From Bacteroidota bacterium (GTDB lineage: Bacteria > Bacteroidota > Bacteroidia > Chitinophagales > Chitinophagaceae), in assembly GCA_018266615.1 (NCBI GenBank), contig JAFEAB010000018.1, positions 1-48,950 of the forward strand: a stretch of DNA of 48,950 nt, given 5' to 3'. Positions within the stretch are counted from its first letter, which is position 1; the number at the start of each line of letters is the position of its first letter. Shown piece by piece: positions 34,975-43,073 of the stretch. The translations under genes and the position numbers were made by a program. Below the pieces are notes generated by a model. The model saw only the letters and a program-made list of their open reading frames with translations. It was not told where the DNA came from and did not search any database.

Positions 34975-34982
34975 TAATTTTG
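34975..34982 (+). promoter_or_regulatory. Candidate -7 box for the acyl-CoA dehydrogenase gene
   Basis: TAATTTTG fits TAnnTTTG exactly and lies 18 bases before the ATG at 35001. The upstream partner is weak (TTTA at 34956). The remaining 263-bp gap between ridA and this gene shows no coding frame worth naming. Confidence 0.45.
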
Positions 34983-35000
34983 CGGCACTAAAAACGAACT

Positions 35001-36155
35001 ATGGATTTCAGTTTTTCCGAAGAACAGCTTATGATTCAGCAGGCGGCCAGAGATTTTGCCGTAAATGAATGTTTACCCGGGGTTATAGAACGGGATGAAC
35101 TTCAAAAATTTCCCAAAACTCAAATTGAAAAACTGGCCGACCTGGGGATGATGGGCCTCATGGTAAAACAAGAATATGGCGGAGCCGGTATGGATACCAT
35201 CAGTTATGTACTGGCCATGGAGGAGATCAGTAAAGTGGATGCCAGTGTTAGTGTATGCATGAGCGTTAATAATAGCCTGGTTTGTTATGGCTTGCAGGAA
35301 TTTTGCACAGAAGAACAGAAACAAAAATATCTGGTACCACTTGCCCAGGGGAAAAAAGACGGCGAATTATATATTGGTGCCTTTTTGTTAAGCGAGCCCG
35401 AAGCAGGAAGTGATGCCACATCACAAAGGACAACGGCAGAGGATATGGGAGATTATTACCTCCTGAATGGAACTAAAAACTGGATTACCAATGGTAACAG
35501 CGCCAGCGTGTACCTGGTCATAGCACAAACGGATCCTTCCAAGGGCAGTCATGGCATCAACGCTTTCATTGTAGAGAAAAACTGGCCCGGAGTACAAGTA
35601 GGTGCCAAAGAAAATAAATTAGGAATCCGCGGCAGCGATACACACAGCATCCTGTTTAATGATGTGAAAGTGCCCAAGGAAAATCGCATTGGCCGGGAAG
35701 GGTTTGGATTTACGTTTGCGATGAAAACTCTTGCCGGTGGAAGAATTGGGATTGCCTCCCAGGCGCTGGGTATTGCCAGCGGGGCTTATGATCTCTCCAT
35801 CAAATATTCGAAAGAAAGAAAGGCTTTTGGGAAGGAAATCATGCACCACCAGGCCATCCAGTTTAAACTCGCGGATATGGCTACCCGCATTGAAGCAGCC
35901 CGGTTCCTTTGCATTAAAGCGGCCTGGGAGAAAGACCAAAAGATGGATTATGCGCTCAGCTCATCCATGGCTAAAGTATTTGCGAGTGAAACCGCCATGT
36001 GGACTGCTACCGAAGCGGTTCAAATTCACGGGGGGTACGGATTTGTAAAGGAATATCATGTGGAAAGAATGATGCGGGATGCAAAAATCACCCAGATTTA
36101 TGAAGGCACCAGTGAAGTACAACGTATTGTAATAGGCCGTTCAATCCTTAAGTAA
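35001..36155 (+). CDS. Acyl-CoA dehydrogenase
   Basis: This 384-residue flavoprotein oxidises acyl-CoA to enoyl-CoA and hands electrons to ETF, whose genes are at 27-29 kb here. The usual blocks are FLLSEPEAGSDATSQRTTA (about 128-146), NGTKNWITNGNSA (about 156-168), RKAFGKEIMHHQAIQFKLAD (about 274-293), and the C-terminal QIHGGYGFVKEYHVERMMRD (about 341-360). The catalytic base is expected at Glu368 in QIYEGTSEVQR. Length and motifs fit short/medium-chain enzymes; chain length cannot be set. The YggS gene starts one base after the stop. Confidence 0.95.
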   Translation: MDFSFSEEQLMIQQAARDFAVNECLPGVIERDELQKFPKTQIEKLADLGMMGLMVKQEYGGAGMDTISYVLAMEEISKVDASVSVCMSVNNSLVCYGLQEFCTEEQKQKYLVPLAQGKKDGELYIGAFLLSEPEAGSDATSQRTTAEDMGDYYLLNGTKNWITNGNSASVYLVIAQTDPSKGSHGINAFIVEKNWPGVQVGAKENKLGIRGSDTHSILFNDVKVPKENRIGREGFGFTFAMKTLAGGRIGIASQALGIASGAYDLSIKYSKERKAFGKEIMHHQAIQFKLADMATRIEAARFLCIKAAWEKDQKMDYALSSSMAKVFASETAMWTATEAVQIHGGYGFVKEYHVERMMRDAKITQIYEGTSEVQRIVIGRSILK

Positions 36156-36156
36156 C

Positions 36157-36819
36157 ATGGGCTGGAACCAGGAACGGTTTACCCGGATCCTTGCGGAGGT
36201 TCAAACCTACAAGGCCAAATTGATTGCAGTTTCCAAATTGCAATCCATCGAATCCATCGGGTTTGCTTATGAAAGCGGACAACGGGATTTTGGGGAAAAT
36301 TATGTGCAGGAATTATTAAGTAAACATACTCAATTACCCACTGATATTAACTGGCACTTTATCGGCCATCTGCAAAGCAATAAGGTTAAATATATTGTTC
36401 CCTTTGTATCCCTGATTCATGGAGTGGATAGTGAAAAACTATTAGCTGAAATTTCGAAACAGGGCAAAAAGATCAGCCGTACTATTCCCTGCCTGTTGCA
36501 GGTTCATATTGCCAGCGAAGAAACAAAATTCGGACTCGATGAAACCGAATTAGATACCCTTATCCAAAATATGAAGGAACATCCGGAAAGATTTTCTTTT
36601 GTAGCACTCCGGGGATTGATGGGGATGGCATCCTTTACAGAAGATAACAACCTCATCCTTTCTGAATTCAAAAAACTAAAGTCCCTTTTTGAGAAATATG
36701 CCGGAATACCTGGTTTTACGGAACTCTCCATGGGCATGAGCGCAGACTATCGATTTGCATTACAGGAAGGCAGTACCATGGTACGAATTGGAAGTATGCT
36801 TTTTGGATCAAGGGCATAA
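36157..36819 (+). CDS. YggS-type PLP homeostasis protein
   Basis: This 220-residue single-barrel PLP-binding protein has LIAVSKLQSIES with the PLP lysine at 27, FGENYVQELLSK (about 47-58), WHFIGHLQSNKVKYI (about 67-81) and a C-terminal LSMGMSADYRFALQEGSTMVRIGSMLFG segment covering the phosphate-binding loop (from about 36724). YggS has no known catalysis; it binds PLP and affects vitamin B6 and amino-acid balance. One base separates it from the acyl-CoA dehydrogenase, so they are cotranscribed. Many genomes place it next to unrelated genes. Confidence 0.95.
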   Translation: MGWNQERFTRILAEVQTYKAKLIAVSKLQSIESIGFAYESGQRDFGENYVQELLSKHTQLPTDINWHFIGHLQSNKVKYIVPFVSLIHGVDSEKLLAEISKQGKKISRTIPCLLQVHIASEETKFGLDETELDTLIQNMKEHPERFSFVALRGLMGMASFTEDNNLILSEFKKLKSLFEKYAGIPGFTELSMGMSADYRFALQEGSTMVRIGSMLFGSRA

Positions 36820-36924
36820 TCCACTTTTTTTACAGATGTTAAAATTCCATTCATTTTATGGAATACCCGGTTTAATTGGAGTCTAATTCTCAATTTTCAA
36901 ATAACTTTAATTTAAATCTTCAAC

Positions 36925-37743
36925 ATGATTCCCGCTTTTGAGGCAGAAAAAAACCGGAAGGCTTTTATTTACACGGTGATTATTTGCGTGTTGTTGTTGA
37001 TTTTATTTTTCATCATCCGATGGAAAACAGATCCCGTGAGCCAACCTGTGGTTCAGGACCTGATAGAAATTAACCTGGGAAACAATGAGGATGGGTTTGG
37101 AGAAGAACAACCGTTGATTAAGGGAGAACGGTCTCCCAATCTGGAAGCAACCGTTACACCCAGGAGGTTTGCCCCACCAACTTCTACCCCGGAAAAGGTG
37201 GAACCGGATGAAAATGCGGATGACAATGCAGCACCGGTTACGAAGCCAGTAAAAACCGTTTCCAAGCCCGTTAAGAACGAAGCACCTCCGGCTCCTAAAC
37301 CGGCACCTGCACCCAAACCGCAAAAAGCAAAAGTTACTTATAACGGCCCCGGTAAAGGAGGCGGCAATAATCCCACTGATGATAACGGTTACCGCCACCA
37401 GGGAAATACCCCCGGTGGAAAAGGGGATAATGGCGATCCCAGTGGGGATAAGGATTCTTATGGAGATACACCCGGAGGGCGAAAAGGCGGACCAAAAGTG
37501 ATTAGAGGGGGTCGAAAAATTGTAAGGTATTATTCCTTTACCGGTGATTTACCAAAGGCAAAAATCTTTGCAAATATCAAAGTCAATGCAGCAGGAATTG
37601 GAACATTTATTGGTTTCGACAAAGGATCAACAAGCCGCGACCAGGCCTATGCCAATGAGATAATCCGATATCTTAAGAATATGCAGTTCGATAAAGCCGG
37701 CGGTGAATCGATGGTAACTGTTGAATTCAATTTCACGTATTAA
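36925..37743 (+). CDS. TonB-like membrane protein with Pro-rich linker
   Basis: This 272-residue protein has one N-terminal membrane helix (about 14-33, VIICVLLLILFFIIRW). A Pro/Lys/Ala-rich linker (about 75-135, PAPKPAPAPKPQ) and a Gly-rich stretch full of charged residues (about 140-185, GGKGDNGDPSGDKD) follow. The C-terminal domain (about 195-272) reads YYSFTGDLPKAKIFANIKVN and ends VTVEFNFTY. The layout matches TonB energy transducers in Bacteroidota, which reach from the inner membrane to outer-membrane receptors. It is not linked to ExbB/ExbD here. It starts 13 bp before folC and may share its transcript. Confidence 0.7.
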   Translation: MIPAFEAEKNRKAFIYTVIICVLLLILFFIIRWKTDPVSQPVVQDLIEINLGNNEDGFGEEQPLIKGERSPNLEATVTPRRFAPPTSTPEKVEPDENADDNAAPVTKPVKTVSKPVKNEAPPAPKPAPAPKPQKAKVTYNGPGKGGGNNPTDDNGYRHQGNTPGGKGDNGDPSGDKDSYGDTPGGRKGGPKVIRGGRKIVRYYSFTGDLPKAKIFANIKVNAAGIGTFIGFDKGSTSRDQAYANEIIRYLKNMQFDKAGGESMVTVEFNFTY

Positions 37744-37756
37744 ATAAGGCGCTCTC

Positions 37757-39043
37757 ATGGCAGTTTCTACCTACGAAGAAACCCTGGAGTACCTGTACCG
37801 CCAACTGCCCATGTTTAGCCGGATTGGGGTTGCCGCATACAAAAAGGATCTTGGCAATACCCTTTCCCTCTGTAACCATATCGGCAACCCGCAAACGAAA
37901 TTTAAATCGGTACATGTTGCCGGAACCAATGGCAAAGGAAGTGTAAGCCATTTTCTCGCATCTATTTTCCAGGAAGCAGGATTCAAAACAGGTTTATACA
38001 CCTCCCCTCATATTCACGATTTCCGGGAAAGAATAAGGGTTAACGGACAAATGATAGATACGGAATTTGTGGTGGATTTTGTGAGCGGTATCAAATCCTT
38101 TTCCGAATCCATTCAGCCCTCTTTTTTTGAACTTACCGTGGCAATGGCATTCAAATTTTTTGAAGAGGAGAAGGTAGATATAGCCGTTATAGAAACGGGA
38201 TTGGGAGGAAGGCTGGATAGTACCAATGTAATCCATCCCGAGCTTTCGGTAATTACTAATATTGGATACGACCATGTTAACATGCTGGGGGATACATTAG
38301 AAAAAATTGCATTTGAAAAGGCAGGCATAATCAAAAAGGATACCCCGGTAGTAGTTGGGCAGTCGCTTCCCGAAACTAAAATTGTCTTTCAGGAAAAGGC
38401 AGAGCAGATGCACTCACCGCTAGTATTCGCGGAGGATAAATGGAAATGCCTGTCTCATCATAAAAATGATTTTACATTCCTAAACAAAGAAGAGGGCAAA
38501 ACCCACACCTATAATTCTGGACTTGCCGGTTTATACCAGCAATTCAACATTCCCACGGTGTTGGTAGCCGTGGAAGAAATGAAAACCCTGGGCTGGAACA
38601 TTGAAGAGAAGGATATACAAAAGGGAATACAAGAGGTGGTTTTAAATACCGGAATTGGGGGAAGGTGGCAAAAAATAGAGGAGCATCCCGATATTATTTT
38701 GGATGTTGCGCATAATGAAGACGGCATAAAACAAGTGTTGGGCCAACTGAAAGAAGAATATCCCAGGAGTAACTGGCATTTTATTATGGGATTTGTTAAC
38801 GACAAGCCGCTGGATAAAGTACTCGCCCTATTGCCAAAAGATCAGCATTACTATTTCACGAAGGCGCATATTTCACGGGCCCTGGAAACCAACGAGCTTT
38901 GCATGCTGGCTGCAGGTTTTGGAATCGCCGGCAAAGAATATGATCATGTTAATCTGGCCCTGAATGCGGCAAAACAAAATGCGGGCCAATCAGATGTAAT
39001 CGTGATATGTGGGAGTTTCTTTATAATAGCAGAATTAACCTAA
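37757..39043 (+). CDS. folC: Bifunctional folylpolyglutamate synthase / dihydrofolate synthase
   Basis: This 428-residue Mur-ligase-fold enzyme adds glutamate to dihydropteroate and to folates. VAGTNGKGSVSHFLASI (about 53-69) is the ATP loop, TSPHIHDFRERI (about 81-92) the folate region, and VIETGLGGRLDSTN (about 138-151) and GYDHVNMLGDT the central blocks. ILDVAHNEDGIKQVL (about 313-327) is a further family motif. The length is normal. The gene follows the TonB-like gene by 13 bp and overlaps the NUDIX gene tail to tail by 9 bp. Confidence 0.95.
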   Translation: MAVSTYEETLEYLYRQLPMFSRIGVAAYKKDLGNTLSLCNHIGNPQTKFKSVHVAGTNGKGSVSHFLASIFQEAGFKTGLYTSPHIHDFRERIRVNGQMIDTEFVVDFVSGIKSFSESIQPSFFELTVAMAFKFFEEEKVDIAVIETGLGGRLDSTNVIHPELSVITNIGYDHVNMLGDTLEKIAFEKAGIIKKDTPVVVGQSLPETKIVFQEKAEQMHSPLVFAEDKWKCLSHHKNDFTFLNKEEGKTHTYNSGLAGLYQQFNIPTVLVAVEEMKTLGWNIEEKDIQKGIQEVVLNTGIGGRWQKIEEHPDIILDVAHNEDGIKQVLGQLKEEYPRSNWHFIMGFVNDKPLDKVLALLPKDQHYYFTKAHISRALETNELCMLAAGFGIAGKEYDHVNLALNAAKQNAGQSDVIVICGSFFIIAELT

Positions 39044-39604
39044 CAAAGCCGACGGCCCTTCCATTTCCATTTTTTGAAGGAATTCAAATGCATAAAATAA
39101 ACAAAGCGCGTGCATGCTCTGCTTAATTTCATTTTGTTGCAGCATGGATTTCAGTTTGGTTAGGGGTACCAGATGTACTTCAATTTCTTCATTATCATCG
39201 AGAGACTGTCTGCCTACTTTTTTCCCATCTAAAGCCAGGTACATGTGCGTATAGTTATTAAGCACACCCGGATTAGCACAGGTATTTCCGAGGTAATGAA
39301 CTGATTCAAACTCATACCCGGTTTCTTCCAGCAACTCCCGCATGATAGCCTGCCCGGGTTGTTCACCTGGATCCACAAAACCACCGGGAATTTCCAATAG
39401 TTCTTCGTTTATAGGATAACGATACTGCTTAACCAGGATACCTTCGTTAGTTTCAGTTAAGGCCAGGGCACAAACACTAACCGGCAACTCAACTACGAAA
39501 TATGGATCTACCAGCTTCCCTCCGGTTGTTTCATAACTATCTTTTCGAGCTGTGAAATACTGGTGTTTACTGATATAGGATGAAGTAATTGTTTTAAAGG
39601 CCAA
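39035..39604 (-). CDS. NUDIX hydrolase (ADP-ribose pyrophosphatase-like)
   Basis: This 189-residue protein has an intact NUDIX box, GGFVDPGEQPGQAIMRELLEETGYE, at 39311-39385 in the minus strand: Gly, five residues, Glu, seven residues, then RELLEETG. The preceding VDPYFVVELPVSVCALA and the acidic tail resemble ADP-sugar pyrophosphatases, which remove toxic nucleoside diphosphate derivatives. The start is TTG (39602-39604): the stop just upstream leaves no ATG before the core fold. It overlaps folC by 9 bp in the convergent direction. Confidence 0.9.
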   Translation of the reverse strand: MAFKTITSSYISKHQYFTARKDSYETTGGKLVDPYFVVELPVSVCALALTETNEGILVKQYRYPINEELLEIPGGFVDPGEQPGQAIMRELLEETGYEFESVHYLGNTCANPGVLNNYTHMYLALDGKKVGRQSLDDNEEIEVHLVPLTKLKSMLQQNEIKQSMHALCLFYAFEFLQKMEMEGPSALLG

Positions 39605-39907
39605 GGGATATAATTTAACGTGAAAATACTAAAATCAAACTTCACCCTTTGGAAAATACAAAATCATTTTAATACTTATCTCCTAATCCCAAACCCGGGA
39701 TTTTCTGGCTAAAACCTCCCGGGTATTCACCCAGCATCAGGAATACTGTATTTGCCTGTATTTAAAGGTATTTCCATTACTAAAAATATTTTTAAAAGAA
39801 AATCAACCTGTGAATAGGGGTTTTTCCAAAATCGCAGTTTTATATGCATGGGACCCATTATTTCAGTAAGAAATAATTCCTGAATTTCTTAACCAAAAAT
39901 AAATACC
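39605..39907. other. 303-bp gap before the VTC gene
   Basis: No gene is seen. It is AT-rich and includes ACCTCCCGGGT near 39714-39724 and stretches such as TACTGTATTTGCC, which only approach the TAnnTTTG box. It presumably carries the promoters of the NUDIX gene (leftwards) and the polymerase gene (rightwards). Confidence 0.4.
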
Positions 39908-40696
39908 ATGCAGCAGGAACTTATTAATCAAGGGCTTTTAGGTGACCTGGAACCTATTAGCTTAAAGGGGCTGGATAGTGTAAAATTGCTGAACAGGGTT
40001 GACCGGAAATACATTGTATCCGTTTCTGACCTAACCCAGGTATTCCAACTATTGATCGAAAATCAATACTCTGTTTTGGAAATTGATGGTCACAGGGCCT
40101 TCAGTTACCAGACCATTTATTTTGACACCACCGATTACCGGTTTTACAGAGATCACCACAACCGCCTCTCCAGCCGGATAAAAGTGCGTACCAGAACTTA
40201 TAAAGAAAACAATCTTCATTTTTTCGAAATCAAGATGAAGAGTAATGTGCGGACTAATAAACTAAGAGAGGGGTTAAGCCAGCCCGGAAACATTTTATCC
40301 TCAACCCAGAGGAATAAAATCACTTCGATTTACCAAAAAAAAATAGAAAGCGCACTCAATCCGGCATTGATCAACAACTTTACGAGAATCACCCTGGTGA
40401 ACAAACACAAAACCGAACGCTGTACCATTGATGTGAATGTGGCTTTCCGTAACCCTGAGTCACCGGAAAATGAAATAAGCCTGCCAGGTATTGCCATTAT
40501 AGAAGTAAAGCAATCGAAGACCTCCCTGTTAAATGGGATCGTGGTCTCCTTAAGGGCCATGCGAGTTTCACCATCCAGCATTAGTAAATATGTGCTTGGG
40601 CTGATTTTAATCCATCCGGAAATAAAATACAACAGCTTTAAACCATTACTTCAAAAAATAAACAAAATTCAGAAACAAACTCTTTCCTTAACATAA
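39908..40696 (+). CDS. VTC-domain (polyphosphate-polymerase-like) protein
   Basis: This 262-residue protein is a single triphosphate-tunnel VTC domain with no SPX domain or membrane helix. Basic and acidic pairs expected to line the tunnel are visible: VDRKYIV (Arg33, Lys34), YFDTTDYRFY (71-80), SSRIKVRTRTY (Arg90, Lys92, Arg94, Arg96), FFEIKMKSN (Glu107, Lys109), RCTIDVN (about 171-177) and IEVKQSK (Glu199, Lys201). In yeast Vtc4 this domain makes polyphosphate from ATP. The bacterial copies are usually cytoplasmic and lie beside a DUF4956 protein, as here 12 bp downstream. Whether this one makes polyphosphate is not shown. Confidence 0.85.
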   Translation: MQQELINQGLLGDLEPISLKGLDSVKLLNRVDRKYIVSVSDLTQVFQLLIENQYSVLEIDGHRAFSYQTIYFDTTDYRFYRDHHNRLSSRIKVRTRTYKENNLHFFEIKMKSNVRTNKLREGLSQPGNILSSTQRNKITSIYQKKIESALNPALINNFTRITLVNKHKTERCTIDVNVAFRNPESPENEISLPGIAIIEVKQSKTSLLNGIVVSLRAMRVSPSSISKYVLGLILIHPEIKYNSFKPLLQKINKIQKQTLSLT

Positions 40697-40708
40697 AAAA
40701 TACATATC

Positions 40709-41494
40709 ATGAAAAAATTACTCCTCCTTATCCCCTTATTCCTGATCTTTGGACTCCTTCCGGCATTTGCACAAGACGACAGTATGGTAGATGCAGTAAT
40801 CCGGGACTTCGACCTTGCACAACTCGGCATCAGGCTTGCCATAAATTTCGCGGCTATCTTTATACTGGTCCACCTGATTTATTACAGCCGTCATAAAAAC
40901 AAGGATTTTCAATTTACCCTGATCCTATTTAACTGTGTGAATTTTCTGATTTGTTATTTACTTAGCGGCGCTAACCTGGAAGTTGGGTTTGCCTTTGGAC
41001 TGTTTGCTATTTTCTCCATCATGAGGTACAGGACAGTTACCGTCCCGATAAAAGAAATGGGATACCTGTTTATTAGTGTGGCGCTGGGATTAATCAATTC
41101 ATTAGCTACTACGCAGGACAACTACATCGTGCTGATTGGCGCTAATGCTTTCGTTATTTTATTGCCCATGTTTATGGATCGCAGCCCCAGTGTTGCAAAC
41201 CTTCAAAAAGGCGTTTTGGCCATAGCTCCCAACTCAGTGAATTTAACCCAGGATATAATCTACGAACGTATTGACCTGATTAAGCCTTCCCTGAGAAATG
41301 AAATGATTGAAGATCTCAGGAACCGTACAGGTCTTGATATCCATAAGGTGGACATTATGAATATTGACCTGATGCAGGACGTGGCCACCATTAAAGTCCA
41401 TTATAATGCTGAAAATAATAATCCAGTTACATCCTTTTCGGACGACTGGCAGAAAAACGGGAAGCTGCTGAATGAAAATTCTACCCTCTCGTAA
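40709..41494 (+). CDS. DUF4956 multi-pass membrane protein
   Basis: This 261-residue protein starts with a signal-peptide-like segment (MKKLLLLIPLFLIFGLLPAF) and has about four or five further hydrophobic helices (about 40-62, 70-88, 90-106, 113-130, 137-153). AIFSIMRYRTVTVPIKEMGY (about 99-118) is the conserved block of DUF4956. The C-terminal ~100 residues are soluble and end on NENSTLS. The ligand is unknown. Its habitual neighbour is a VTC protein, so it is the natural candidate for the membrane channel or anchor of that enzyme. It sits 12 bp downstream, and a DUF2490 gene follows. Confidence 0.85.
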   Translation: MKKLLLLIPLFLIFGLLPAFAQDDSMVDAVIRDFDLAQLGIRLAINFAAIFILVHLIYYSRHKNKDFQFTLILFNCVNFLICYLLSGANLEVGFAFGLFAIFSIMRYRTVTVPIKEMGYLFISVALGLINSLATTQDNYIVLIGANAFVILLPMFMDRSPSVANLQKGVLAIAPNSVNLTQDIIYERIDLIKPSLRNEMIEDLRNRTGLDIHKVDIMNIDLMQDVATIKVHYNAENNNPVTSFSDDWQKNGKLLNENSTLS

Positions 41495-41518
41495 AAAGTA
41501 AACCAATTCTTTCTATAA

Positions 41519-41550
41519 ATACAGGCGGGTTGAAAATTTCCTGCCTGTAT
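41519..41550 (+). terminator. Hairpin between DUF4956 and DUF2490 genes
   Basis: ATACAGGCGGG (41519-41529) pairs with CCTGCCTGTAT (41540-41550) over 11 bp with one G-U, around a 10-base loop (TTGAAAATTT). No T-run follows, so it may attenuate or process the transcript between the DUF4956 and DUF2490 genes rather than end it. Confidence 0.45.
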
Positions 41551-41577
41551 TCCAAACCAACAGAAAAAATTAGATTT

Positions 41578-42261
41578 ATGAACACAATTATAAAAGCTTT
41601 AGGGATAATTTGCCTTTTTCTTATAACCAATCAGACAATTGCCCAGGTATTTGATGAATGGGATGCCAGGCCAAATGTATCCTTAAAGTATAAATTCAAT
41701 AAACGTTTGTCGGTATCAGGAACCTATTACCTATACCTTGAAGAAAATTTCAGACAGTATAACAAATCGGTGCTGGCAACAGAAATTGAATACAAATTTG
41801 CACCCTGGCTAAAGGCTGGTATTGACTATCGTTTCGGAATAGACCAAAAGGACAATTACCACGATATCAGATATTCAGCCACCTTTTCTTACAAGGCTTC
41901 TTCCAAATGGAAATTTTCTTACCGGCCCATGTTGCAACAGGAATTTATATCTCTTAAAAAAGAGCATCTCCAGGCAGACCCCATTGAATACTATCTGCGA
42001 AACCGGGTTACCGTTAGTTTTAAAATAAGCAACAACTGGGAAGTATATGCCTTTACTGAAAACTATCTAAGGGCCGGTTCAGGAGACCTCCGGTTCTACC
42101 GGCAAAAAACAGCTACAGGTGCTGAGGTGGAGGCAACCGAACGAAGTAAATTCGGCGCCAGGTTTGAAGTCATTCATAAAAAGAACGGGAAAGTGGTTGC
42201 CCGCCCGAATATTAGCTACACCCTAACACTGGGATACAGGAAGGCAAGTGCAGGAAACTAA
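41578..42261 (+). CDS. DUF2490 outer-membrane beta-barrel-like protein
   Basis: The ATG at 41578 gives a signal peptide (MNTIIKALGIICLFLITNQT); the frame extends back to 41530 but without sense. The mature part (~205 residues) is almost all amphipathic strands such as VFDEWDARPNVSLKYKFNKR and ends TLGYRKASAGN, the DUF2490 pattern. Members are expected to be small outer-membrane barrels of unknown function. It lies 83 bp behind the DUF4956 gene, and the ECF-sigma operon follows on the same strand. As the outer-membrane member of this run it could be the exit for whatever the inner-membrane proteins make. That is inference. Confidence 0.8.
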   Translation: MNTIIKALGIICLFLITNQTIAQVFDEWDARPNVSLKYKFNKRLSVSGTYYLYLEENFRQYNKSVLATEIEYKFAPWLKAGIDYRFGIDQKDNYHDIRYSATFSYKASSKWKFSYRPMLQQEFISLKKEHLQADPIEYYLRNRVTVSFKISNNWEVYAFTENYLRAGSGDLRFYRQKTATGAEVEATERSKFGARFEVIHKKNGKVVARPNISYTLTLGYRKASAGN

Positions 42262-42267
42262 CCATTG

Positions 42268-42396
42268 CTATGTTATATTGAAACGCATGGTTTCCTCTGT
42301 CCCATCAATAAGCATCATTCCCGGGCCTTTGGCCAAAGCCGTAAGATCAACGGAATTGTTTAACGAAAGGACCCAGAGTTCAATAAATACAGCAGG
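42268..42396 (-). pseudogene. Possible protein-coding remnant, 42 codons
   Basis: The minus strand between DUF2490 and the sigma gene has an open frame that reads like protein: NNSVDLTALAKGPGMMLI and DGTEETMRFNIT precede a TAG at 42268. There is no start codon. An in-frame TAA lies just upstream, so this can only be a C-terminal remnant or chance. No family is recognised. Confidence 0.25.
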
Positions 42397-42470
42397 TTAA
42401 ATGGGGCTTAAGTTCTTTGAAGTCTAAACACTTAACTTTGGAAATAACAGGAGACGAAGGTTTAGCATTA

Positions 42471-43073
42471 ATGAACGCAACATCCGAAATAAGGAAAGAC
42501 TTTGAGCAGGTTTTCAGGCAACACTACCAAAGCCTATGCAGCTATGCTCATAATTTTTTACAGGATCAGGAAGCCAGCGAAGACTTAGTGCAGGATGTGT
42601 TTATTAAAATTTGGGAATCGGGGAAAATGGAAATTGGGATTGACAAGATTAAGTTCTACCTCTTTACTGCTGTTCGTAATAACTGCCTTACCCGGCTTCA
42701 AAAAATTAAAAAGAATATAATAAGGGAAATACAGGATGAAGATGCGGTAGAGGAGATAAGCCTGAAAATTGACGATAACGAAAAAGGAAAAAACCCAAAG
42801 GAACTGGTTTCAATGGCACTTGGCCAATTACCTCCCAAATGCAGGGAGGTATTTATGTTAAGCAGGTTAAGCGGGTTTAGCTACCGGCAAATTGCCGAAA
42901 GCCAGGAAATATCTGTTAAGACTGTGGAGAACCAGATGGGAAAAGCCATTAGCATCCTGAAAAAGTTTGCGCTGGAGAACAGGATTTATATGATTTTATT
43001 TTTTATAGTTGAATTGTATGGAAACACAGGTCATTCAATAGGGGTATTGGCAGAAAAATGGTTATATAAATGA
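42471..43073 (+). CDS. ECF RNA polymerase sigma-70 factor (Bacteroidetes-type)
   Basis: This is a sigma factor of about 200 residues. Region 2 includes FEQVFRQHYQSLCSYAHNFL and QDVFIKIWE. Region 4 includes LGQLPPKCREVFMLSRLSGF and SYRQIAESQEISVKTVENQM, a standard DNA-binding helix-turn-helix. The ATG at 42471 is preferred; the frame also opens with a TTG at 42417. The stop overlaps the FecR ATG (ATGA), so the two are translated together. The layout is that of a signal relay: outer-membrane receptor, anti-sigma FecR, sigma factor. It would activate its own operon, and perhaps the neighbours. Confidence 0.93.
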   Translation: MNATSEIRKDFEQVFRQHYQSLCSYAHNFLQDQEASEDLVQDVFIKIWESGKMEIGIDKIKFYLFTAVRNNCLTRLQKIKKNIIREIQDEDAVEEISLKIDDNEKGKNPKELVSMALGQLPPKCREVFMLSRLSGFSYRQIAESQEISVKTVENQMGKAISILKKFALENRIYMILFFIVELYGNTGHSIGVLAEKWLYK

